Assembly: GCF_000943545.1 (NCBI RefSeq) | Contig: NZ_JTHP01000234.1 | Span: 1-64,000 of the forward strand | Length of the DNA stretch: 64,000 nt | Direction of reading: 5' to 3' | DNA from: Paenibacillus terrae | GTDB taxonomy: Bacteria > Bacillota > Bacilli > Paenibacillales > Paenibacillaceae | Shown: positions 28,401-40,400 of the stretch, in pieces | Layout of the letters: each line of letters opens with the position of its first letter | Position numbering within the stretch: position 1 is the stretch's first letter | Position numbers and translations under genes: made by a program | The notes under the pieces: model-generated | Told to the model about the DNA's origin: nothing | Database searches by the model: none | Seen by the model: the letters and a program-made list of their open reading frames with translations, nothing else

Positions 28401-31400
28401 TTGATCAGGATTTGCAAAACAGCGATATTCGGATGTCTCCTTACCCGATTGGTTTGGCTGTTAGTGACCGGACGAAGATGAAATACGCGCTCGATGTGGG
28501 CGGGATCGTCACGAACGGCATACTGGAGCTGGATATTCGGTATAACGGCAAGGCCTTCCGCAAGGACACCATCCAAATGCTGGCTGGCCTGCTGAAAGCC
28601 AACTTGCTTGAAATGATCGAGCATTGTGTCATACGGGAGCGGTCAGAATTGACTCCAAGCGATGTACTGTTAAAGGGTCTGACGCTGGAGCAATTAGACA
28701 CGATTGTTGAGCAGACACAGACGGTTGGGGAATTGGAGAATGTGTATCCGTTAACGCCGATGCAGAAGGGTATGCTGTTCCATAGTCTGATGAATGCAGA
28801 ATCAGGAGTGTATTTTGAACAGGCTACCTTTGATCTTGAGGGCCATTTTGAGCCGACCGTATTCGAGGAAAGCCTGAAGCTGCTGGTTAGCCGACATGCT
28901 ATATTCCGGACGAATTTCTACAGCGGCTGGCATGGTCAACCGTTACAGGTCGTCTATCGTTATAAAAATCCGGGCTTCCGCTATGAGGATGTCAGAGGTC
29001 GTGAAGACGCTGTAGCTCAATTTGTGGCCCTGGATAAAGAGCAAAACTTTGATTTAGGCAAGGACGCGCTTATGCGCGTAACCGTCTTCCGCACGGGGGA
29101 TAGCTCATACCGTTTTGTATGGAGCTTCCATCATATGGTGATGGACGGCTGGTGCCTGTCACTGGTGACGGACGAAGTGTTTGGTGCATATTTTGCCCTG
29201 CTGGAGCACAAACAGCCAGAGCTCGCACCTATCAAGCCGTATAGTGAGTATATTGAATGGCTAGAACGGCAGGATACGCAGGAAGCGACCCGCTACTGGA
29301 GCGACTATTTGGCTGGCTTCGAGCAGCAGACCTTGCTGCCTGGCGAGCACGCACAGGCTTCCCTAATGGCACGGGTTGAAGATAAAGAAGGAAGCGGTAC
29401 GGCTTCAAATTCCGGTTATGTTTCGGAAAAACTGTCATTTGTACTGGGTAAAGAACGGAGCGCGGCGTTAAACCGCATTGCCAAGCAGCAGCAGGTAACG
29501 ATTAATACATTGCTGCAAAGCGTTTGGGGCGTTATTTTACAAAAATACAATAATAATCAGGATGTCGTGTTTGGTAGTGTTGTATCCGGACGTCCGGCAG
29601 AAATTCCGGGTGTGGAGGACATGATCGGTCTGTTCATCAATACGATTCCGGTTCGCATTAGCAGTGAGCAGAATGCTACGTTTGCTGAAATATTGCAACG
29701 GACACAGGAGCAGGCTTTGGCCTCCAGTGCGTATGACACCTTCCCGTTGTATGACATGCAGGCGCTGACTGAACAAAAGCAAGACCTGATTAATCATATT
29801 ATGATCTTTGAAAACTATCCGATCGGGCAGCAAATGAAGCAGGTGGGCAGTTCCAGCGAGACAGGCGCACAGACTGGCTTCTCTATTGCCAATGTGGCAC
29901 TTGCAGAGCAAACCAACTACGATTTTAACCTGATTGTCGTGCCTGACGAGGATATCTCCATCCTGTTTGAATACAATGCTCTTGTGTATAACCGGTTTGC
30001 TATGGAGCGTATCCAAGGCCATATCGACCATGTCATCGGGCAAATTGTAGACAATCCGCATATCCGTGTGAATGAGCTGGAATTGGTAACACCGGAAGAA
30101 CAAGCGCAGATTGTTCAGGTTTGGGGAGCTACGGCGGCAGCTTATCCGCAGGATCAGACGTTAAGTGCGCTGTTCGAGGAACAGGCGGCACGAACACCGG
30201 ATCAGGTGGCGGTGCTGTTTGGAGCAGAGACGTTGACCTACGGTGAACTGAACGAGCGGGCGAACCGTCTTGCACGCACCCTGCGTGCAGAAGGCGTTGA
30301 ACCGGATCAGCCGGTGGGCATTCTGGTACACCGCTCGCTGGAAATGATCGTGGGCATCTATGCGATCCTCAAGGCAGGCGGCGCATATGTACCAATTGAC
30401 CCGGAATATCCGGCGGACCGCATTCGCTTTATGCTGGAGGACTCGGGAGCGAAGCTGGTGCTGACGCAATCGCATTTGGAAGAACAAGCGACCCTGAGCT
30501 TCGACGGCAAGGTGCTGGTGCTGGATCGTCCGGTGCTGAATGGCAAGGATATGTACCACGAAGATGGCACGAATCTGGAGCCACTGGCCGGGCCGCGTCA
30601 TGTAGCCTATGTCATCTACACCTCCGGCTCCACTGGAAAACCGAAGGGCGTCATGGTTGAGCACCATTCCGTGCTGAACCGGATTTTGTGGATGCATGAC
30701 CGTTACGGCTTGAGTGCAGAGGATACGATCCTGCAAAAGACTGCCTTCACATTCGACGTGTCGGTGTGGGAGCTGTTCTGGTGGTCGATGGTTGGCTCGA
30801 AGGTGAGTCTGTTGTCGGTTGGCGGGGAAAAGAATCCGGAGGACATCGTCGAAACGATTGCCCGCGATAGCGTAAGCACGATGCACTTTGTGCCTGCGAT
30901 GCTGCATGCATTCCTGGAGTATGTGGAGCAGCAGCCACAGGAAGTGATACAAGCGAAGCTGGGAACGCTGCGTCATGTATTTGCCAGTGGGGAAGCGTTG
31001 CCGCCGCAGCATGTAGCGCGGTTCCAACGGCTCGTGTCAGGTATCGCTGGAGCGAAGCTGATCAACCTGTATGGCCCAACCGAAGCGACGGTGGACGTAT
31101 CGTATTTCGATTGCGAGCCGACGGAGGAATATGCCGTTATTCCAATCGGAAAACCGATTCAGAACATCCGTCTGTACATCGTGAAGGAAGGCACGGAGCA
31201 ATTGCAGCCGATTGGGGTTGCAGGGGAGCTGTGCATCGGCGGTGTAGGTGTAGCGCGAGGCTATCTGAACCGTCCAGAGCTGACGGCAGAGAAATTCGTT
31301 GCCGATCCGTTTGCGGATGGCGAAGCAGGCTATGAGCGGATGTACCGCACGGGCGATTTGGCGAGATGGATGCCGGACGGCAACATCGAATATTTGGGTC

Positions 31401-34400
31401 GGATTGACCATCAGGTGAAAATCCGGGGGTACCGGATCGAGCTGGGCGAGGTCGAATCGCAGCTGCTGAAGGTGGAGTCGGTACGCGAAGCCGTAGTCAT
31501 GGCTCGTGCGGACGAAACAGGCCAAAAACAAATGGTGGCGTACTATGTCGCCGGACAAGAGCTCGGAGCCAGCGAGCTGAGAAGTGAGCTGGGCCGGGAG
31601 CTGCCAAGCTATATGGTGCCATCGTACTTTGTACAGCTGGAGCAGATGCCGCTGAGTCCGAATGGCAAAATCGACCGCAAGGCACTGCCAGCACCGGAAG
31701 GCAGCCTGCAAAGCGGGGCGGATTATGAAGAGCCGCGCACCGCACCGGAACGGGCACTCGTGGCAGTTTGGCAGTCAGTACTGGGCGTGCAAACCGTCGG
31801 TATTCTGGACAATTTCTTTGATCTGGGCGGCGATTCAATCAAGGCAATTCAAATCGCATCCCGTGCGTTCCAGGCAGGCTACAAGCTGGACATGAAGTAT
31901 TTGTTCCAGTATCCAACAGTCGCAACACTGGCACCGCATATGCAAGAGGTGAGCCGTATTGCAGATCAAGGAGAAGTGAGCGGGGAAACCGCTTTGCTTC
32001 CGATCCAGCACTGGTTCTTTGCACAGGAGCGCGAGCGTCCGCAGCACTTTAATCAGGCGGTCATGCTCTATAGCGCCGAGGGCTTTGATGAGACGGCGGT
32101 TCGCCGGGCGATGGATCATATCGTGAAGCATCATGATGCATTGCGTACGGTTTTCCGTCAGGTTTCATCCGGTTACACGGCTTGGACACGCGGTGTAGAT
32201 GAAGGCGCATTGTATACGCTGGAAACGGTGGATTACCGTGAACAGGCAACCTATGCGGAAGCGCTGGAAGCGAAGGCAACTGAAATTCAAAGCAGCATTT
32301 ATCTGTCCGAAGGACCTCTCGTGCAACTGGGATTGTTCCGCACAGCAGAGGGCGATCATTTGCTCATAGCCATTCACCATTTGGTGATGGACGGGGTGTC
32401 GTGGCGGATTCTGTTTGAAGATTTCTCTACAGGCTACGAGCAAGCGTTAAAAGGTGAGTCTGTACGTTTGCCATATAAAACGGATTCCTTCCAAACATGG
32501 GCACGGGAGTTGTCGTCTTACGCCAACCGTCCTGAGGCTGCATCGGATGAAGTCTACTGGCAGCAGCTGGAGCAGGCCAAAGTTGATGCTGCGCCGCTGC
32601 CTAAGGATTTTGCCTATGAGGGCTCCTTGAATGCAGACAGCGAAGTGCTGACGGTGGAGTGGACCGAAGCTGAAACCCAGCAGCTGTTGAAGCAGGCACA
32701 TCGCGCCTACAACACGGAGGTCAATGATTTGCTGCTGACCGCGTTAGGATTGGCGATGCATAACTGGACAGGTGCAGGACATGTGCTGGTGAATCTGGAG
32801 GGACATGGTCGGGAAGCGATCCTGCCAGAGGTGGATATTACACGTACGGTAGGCTGGTTTACGAGCTTGTATCCGGTGCTGCTGGACACGGGTGCAAATC
32901 TGACGCTGGCAGAGCGGATTAAAGACACGAAGGAAGGCCTGCGCCGGATTCCGCATAAAGGGCTGACGTATGGAACGTGGCGCTACTTGTCCCATGCGTC
33001 CGCATCGGATGAAGCACGTGCAATTGCAGCAGAACCGGAAATCAGCTTTAACTATTTGGGTCACTTCGATCAGGATCTGGAAAACAGCGGAATCACGTTG
33101 TCGTCCTACGGTGCAGGGGAGACGGATGATACACATTCACCGTTACTGTACACGCTGGATTTGAACGCGATGATCTCGGAAGGCATGCTGCGATTGACGA
33201 TCGCTTACAGCCGTAAGCAGTATCGCAAAGAAACGCTGGAACGTGTGGCGGGACTGCTGCAATCCGCTTTGCAAGAGGTGATTACGCATTGCGTCGCTCA
33301 GGAACAGCCGGAGTTGACTCCGAGTGATGTGTCCTTCAAAGGTCTGACGACTGGAGAGCTGGAACAAATTGCGGAGCAGGCTGCACGTACAGGTGAGCTG
33401 GAAAATGTATACGCACTGACGCCGATGCAGAAGGGTATGCTCTTTTACAATCTTATGGATTCGCAATCGGGAGCTTATTTTGAGCAGGCATCCTTTGATC
33501 TGCAAGGACATTTTAATATCGCTGCTTTTGCGGCAAGCCTGGATGTATTGGTGCAGCGGCATACGGCACTGCGCACGAACTTCTACAGTGGCTGGAAGGA
33601 TGAACCGCTTCAGGTTGTGTACCGCAATAAGCGCAGTGAACTATATGTAGAGGACCTGCGCGATGTGGAGGAAGAGAAGCAAAACGAGTACATCCTCGAA
33701 TATACGCGTAAAGACAAGCAGAGGGGCTTTGATCTGGCGCAAGATGCCTTGATGCGTGTCGCTGTTTTGCGCACAGGTGAGGATTCGTACCGTTTTGTAT
33801 GGAGTTTCCATCATATCGTGATGGACGGCTGGTGCCTGTCGCTGGTGACAAACGAAGTATTTGCGAGCTATTTTGCGATACTGGCCCATAAGCAGCCTGA
33901 GCTGGCACCAATAACGCCGTACAGTCAATATATTGAATGGCTGGAGCAGCAGGATCGTCAGGCCGCATCAGGTTACTGGAGCAAGGTTCTGGAAGGGTAT
34001 GAGGAACAGTCCCGATTGCCACAGGCTAAAATCCAGGGTAAAACGGGATATCAGGCGGAGCGTCTGGATTTTGACTTGGGCGCAGATCTAACGGCAAGCA
34101 TTCAGCGAATAGCCAATCGTTATCAGGTAACCATCAATACGTTGATGCAGACCGTTTGGGGCATTTTGCTGCAAAAATATAATGGCACAGATGATGTGGT
34201 ATTTGGCAGCGTGGTATCTGGACGTCCGGCAGAAATTCCAAATGTGGAGCACATCATTGGTTTGTTTATCAATACGATTCCTGTACGCATCAGCAGTCAT
34301 GTGGATAGCTTATTCTCAGACGTGATGAAGCAAACACAGGAGCAATCGATTGCTTCCCATGCCTATGATACGTACCCGTTGTATGAAATTCAGGGGTTGT

Positions 34401-37400
34401 CGGAGCTTAAGCAGGATTTGATTAATCATATTCTTATTTTTGAGAACTATCCGGTAGAGGAACAAATTGAGCAATTAGGTAACGGTGATGGGTCCAGCTT
34501 CAGCATCACAGGCGTTGAGTCTGTCGAGCAGACCAACTATGACTTTAACCTGGTGGTGCTGCCGGGGAACACTATTCATATGAGCTTTGGCTATAATGCA
34601 CTGGCATTTGAACGTGAAAGTGTAGAACAAATTCGAGGTCATCTGGTGCAGCTGCTGGAGCAAGTGACGGAGAAGCCGGACATTCGGGTGCAAGAGCTGG
34701 ATATGTTAAGTGAGCAGGAGCGAGAGCAAATTCTGGGCGTATGGGGAGATACTGCCGCCGAGTATCCAAGCGAGCAGACAATCCATGGCTTGTTCGAGAC
34801 ACAAACAGCGCAGACACCGGAGCAGGCAGCGTTGTTCTTCGAAGGAGAGCAGTTGACCTATCGCGAGCTGAATGAACGTGCGAATCGTCTGGCTCGTACC
34901 TTGCGCAGTCAAGGCGTGACGAAGGATCGTCTAGTAGGTCTGATGACCGAGCGTTCGGTAGACATGATTGTGGGCATCTTCGGGATTTTGAAAGCCGGGG
35001 GCGCATATGTGCCAATTGATCCAACGTATCCAGAGGAGCGTATCCGCTACATGCTGGACGACTCAGGGGCAGAGCTGTTGTTGACGCAAAGCCATCTGGT
35101 GAACAAAGTAACCTTTGACGGCAACGTGCTGGTGCTGGATGGGGCACAGGGTATGTATCACGAGGATGGTTCCAATCTGGAGCCGTTGTCCGGTCCAAAC
35201 GATTTGGCGTATGTGATTTATACGTCGGGTACGACGGGGCAGCCGAAGGGCGTTATGCTGGAGCATCACGGGCTGTGCAATCTGAAAACGTATTTTGATC
35301 AGACACTTCGGATCAGCACGTCGGATCATGCGTTGTTGTTCGCCAGCTATTCGTTTGACGCGGCTTGCTGGGAAATCTTCCAGGCGCTGTTCTGTGGAGC
35401 CACGTTGTACGTGCCAACGTCAGAGACGATTTTGAACTATGAGAGATTCGAGCAATATATGGCGGATCATCAAATCACCGTGGCAGCCTTACCGCCGACC
35501 TATGCGGTGTATCTGGAGCCGGAACGGATGCCAAACCTGCGTATTCTGTTCACTGCTGGTTCAGCATCATCAACAGAGCTGATATACAAGTGGAAGGACC
35601 AGGTGGCGTACTACAACGGCTACGGTCCGACAGAAAACTCGGTAGCGACGTCGGTTTGGTCGGTATCCGAAGACGAGAGAGCAGGCCAACTGATTTCCAT
35701 CGGACGTCCTATTCCGAATCATCGGGTATACATGGTGGATGTGCATGGACATTTGGCTCCGGTAGGCGTAGCGGGTGAGCTGTGTGTATCTGGTCCGGGT
35801 CTGGCCCGTGGTTATCTGGATCGTCCAGAGCTGACGGCTGAGAAATTTGTACCGAATCCATTTGCGGCTGGCGAAGCAGGCTATGAACGGATGTATCGCA
35901 CGGGTGACTTGGCGAGATGGATGCCGGATGGCAACATCGAATATTTGGGCCGGATCGACCATCAGGTAAAAATCCGGGGCTACCGGATCGAGCTGGGCGA
36001 GGTCGAGGCACAAATTTTGAAAGTGGAAGATGTGCAAGAGGTCATCGTACTGGCCCAGGCGGACGAGCAGGGGCAAAATCAACTGGTGGCGTACTATGTT
36101 GCCGAACGGGACGTGAACGCAGGAGAGCTTCGCAGCTTACTGGGCGAGGAGCTGCCAAATTACATGGTGCCTTCGTATTTCATCCAGTTGGAACAGATGC
36201 CATTGACACCGAACGGTAAGATCGACCGCAAGGCACTGCCGGCACCGGAAGGCAGCCTGCAAAGCGGAGCGGATTATGTAGAGCCGCGTACAGCACTGGA
36301 GCAGACTTTGGTTTCCATTTGGCAGGCTGTGTTAGGGGCGAAGAGAGTCGGGATTTTGGATAATTTCTTTGATCTGGGTGGAGATTCGATCAAGGCGATC
36401 CAGGTATCCTCCCGTTTGCTGCAAGCTGGCTACAAGCTGGAAATGAAGGATTTGTTCCAATATCCTTCCGTATCGCTGCTGAGTGGTCATGTCCACAAGG
36501 TCAGCCGTACAGCCGATCAGCGTGCGGTTTCGGGAGGGGTCAAGCTGACCCCGATTCAGCAATGGTTCTTTGGACAATTCTTAGCAGAGCCGCATTATTT
36601 CAACCAGTCGGTGATGCTGTATAGAGAGCAAGGCTTCGATGAAGCCGCATTGCATCAAACGGTGACCAAGGTGACCGAGCATCATGATGCGCTGCGCATG
36701 GTCTTCCGTCAGACCGAACAGGGCTATGAAGCGTGGAATCGTGGCTTGAACGAAGGCAAGCTGTATAGTCTGGACGTTGTTGATTTGACGGGCGTCGAAG
36801 ACGCTGCGGACGTGGTGAAGGCCATTGAAGAGAAAGCGAATGCTATTCAAAGTTCCATTCGTCTGGACGAGGGACCACTGGTCAAGCTGGGGCTGTTCCA
36901 TTGCACGGACGGAGATCATTTACTGATTGCGATCCACCATGTGGTCGTAGATGGCATTTCATGGCGGATTGTGTTTGAGGATTTTGCCACCGGATATGAG
37001 CAGGCGGTTCGGGGAGAAGCGATTCGTCTGCCATATAAAACGGACTCTTTCTCCGTTTGGGCAGAGCGCTTGTCTCAATATGCGAATAGTCCGGCCATCG
37101 AAAACGAACGCGAATATTGGCAGCATCTCGCCCAAATGGAATTCGCATCGTTGCCTAAGGATCAAGAGAGCGCGGAAGGACAGCATTCTCTGATAAGAGA
37201 CAGTGAGACTGTGACCGTGGCTTGGAGCGAGCAGGAAACACGACTACTGCTTCAGGAAGCACACCGTGCGTATAACACAGAGGTCAATGATCTGCTGTTA
37301 ACCGCACTGGGTACAGCGTTATACAACTGGAGCGGTCAGGAGCGTGTGCTGGTCAACCTGGAAGGACATGGCCGGGAAGCCATTATTCCAGATATCGACA

Positions 37401-40400
37401 TCACACGTACAGTGGGCTGGTTTACGAGCCAATATCCGCTGCTGCTCGATGTTGACGGTAAGGCAGAAGTTGGTCAGCGAATCAAACGGGTGAAGGAAGA
37501 TCTGCGTCATGTGCCACATAAGGGCATTGGCTACGGTATTTTGAAATATATGTCTCAGCATGCTGCCAATCCTTCCTTGACCTTGCAGCCTGAAATTAGC
37601 TTTAACTATTTGGGACAATTTGATCAGGATTTGGAAAATGGTGATATCACGCTGTCTTCACATACAGGTGGAGAGCCGATGAGTGACAATACCGCTCTGG
37701 AGCATCCACTGAATGTGAACGGGATGATTACAGCAGGCGTGCTCACGTTGGAAATTCGCTATGACAGCAAGGTATATCATCAACAAAACGTGGAAAAATT
37801 TGCACAATTGCTGCAGGAGAGCTTGCAGGAAGTGATCGTTCATTGTGCCTCCAAAGAGCGGAGTGAGCTAACACCAAGCGATGTATTGTTCAAGGGCTTG
37901 ACGTTGGAGAAGTTGGAACAATTGACGGAGCAAATGGCTGCTGTGGGTGAGCTGGAAAATGTTTATGCTCTCTCGCCTATGCAGAAGGGGATGCTTTTCC
38001 ATAGCTTGATGGAGCCGGAATCAGGCGCATACTTCCAGCAAGCGTCGTTTGATCAAAAAGGCAGCTTTGATGTTGCTGTTTTCCGGAAGAGTCTTGATCT
38101 ACTGACACAGCGTCATGAGGCGCTGCGGACGAATTTCCATATGTTTGAGACAGGGCACAATCAGGAGCCGTTGCAGATCGTGTTCCGTCACAAAGATAGC
38201 GACCTTTCCTTCAAGGATTTACGCGGAATGCAGGAAGCGGAGCAAAAGGCATATATTCAGGCGTTCAAGCTGGAGGATCAGGCTCGGGGCTTTAATCTCG
38301 GTACCGATGCGCTCATGCGCGTACAGGTGTTGCAGACAAATGAAGAAACGTATCATTTGGTGTGGAGCTTCCATCACATTGTCATGGACGGCTGGTGCTT
38401 GTCGCTGGTTACAGGTGAAGTGTTCGGTACGTACTTTGCGCTGCTGGAGCAGAAGCAGCCGGAGCTTGCTGCGATCACACCGTATGGCCAATATATCGAA
38501 TGGCTGGAGCGTCAGGATGAACGTGAGGCAAAAGATTATTGGAGCAGCTATTTGGCAGGCTTTGAACAGCAGACTTTGTTACCTGGCTCGGATGCTTCAT
38601 TAAAAGATCAAGCCGTGGACAGCAGGGAAAATGCTCCATCCACTACAGCTAGTGAAACCAGCGAATATATTTCTGAAAAAATAACGGTGGAGCTGGATCA
38701 AACGTGGAGCGAAGCCATGTACCGAATTGCGAAGCAGCAGCAGGTGACGATTAATACGCTGATGCAAAGCGTGTGGGGCCTTATTTTGCAGAAATATAAC
38801 AACAATGAGGATGTTATTTTCGGTAGTGTCGTATCTGGACGTCCGACTGATATTGCTGGTGTAGAGAATATGATCGGTTTGTTCATTAATACGATACCGG
38901 TTCGGATTCAAAGTGAACGGAATGCCACTTTTGTGGAGGTTATGCGGAAAACGCAGGAGCAGGCACTGGCCTCGGGAGTATACGACAGTTTCCCTCTGTA
39001 TGAGATTCAGGCACTGACTGAGCAGAAGCAAAATCTGATTAACCACATTATGGTATTTGAGAATTACCCGGTAGAGCAGCAGGTGGAGCAGCTTGGCGAA
39101 GTTCGTCCGTCCGCTTTTGAAATTACGAATGTAGAGGTTGTCGAGCAAACGAATTATGATCTGGACTTGATTGTGATGCCTGATGAAGTCTTCAGCATCA
39201 TGTTCAGATATAACGCCAATGTGTACGATCGAGCTACGATAGAGCGTATGCAAGGACATGTATTGCATGTAATTGAGCAAATCGTGAACAATCCGCATAT
39301 CCGTGTGAATGAGCTGGAATTGGTGACAGCGGAAGAACAAGCGCAGATTGTTCAGGTTTGGGGAGCTACGGCGGCAGCTTATCCGCAGGATCAGACGTTA
39401 AGTGCGCTGTTCGAGGAACAGGCGGCACGAACACCGGATCAGGTGGCAGTGCTGTTTGGAGCAGAGACGTTGACCTACGGTGAACTGAACGAGCGGGCCA
39501 ATCGTCTTGCACGTACCCTGCGTGCGGAAGGCGTTGAACCGGATCAGCCAGTGGGCATTCTGGTACACCGCTCGCTGGAAATGATCGTGGGCATCTATGC
39601 GATCCTCAAGGCAGGCGGAGCCTACGTGCCGATTGACCCGGAATATCCGACGGACCGCATCCGCTTCATGCTGGAGGACTCGGGAGCGAAGCTGGTGCTG
39701 ACGCAATCGCATTTGGAAGAACAAGCGTCGCTGAGCTTCGACGGCAAGGTGCTGGTGCTGGATCGTCCGGTGCTGGATGGCAAGGACATGTACCACGAAG
39801 ACGGCTCGAATCTGGAGCCACTGGCTGGTCCGCGTCATGTAGCCTACGTTATCTACACTTCCGGCTCGACTGGAAAACCGAAGGGAGTTATGGTCGAACA
39901 CCATTCCGTGCTGAACCGGATTTTGTGGATGCATGACCGTTACGGCTTGAGTGCAGAGGATACGATCCTGCAAAAGACTGCCTTCACATTCGACGTGTCG
40001 GTGTGGGAGCTGTTCTGGTGGTCGATGGTGGGCTCGAAGGTGAGTCTGTTGTCGGTTGGCGGGGAAAAGAATCCGGAGGACATCGTCGAAACGATTGCCC
40101 GCGATGGCGTAAGCACGATGCACTTTGTGCCTGCGATGCTGCATGCATTCCTGGAGTATGTGGAGCAGCAGCCGTTGGAAGTGGTGAAAGCGAAGCTGGG
40201 AACGCTGCGCCATGTATTTGCCAGTGGGGAAGCGTTGCCTCCGCAGCATGTAGCGCGGTTCCAACGGCTCGTGTCAGATATCGCTGGAGCGAAGCTGATC
40301 AACCTGTATGGCCCAACCGAAGCGACGGTGGACGTATCGTACTTTGATTGCGAGCCGACGGAGGAATATGCCGTTATTCCAATCGGAAAACCGATTCAGA

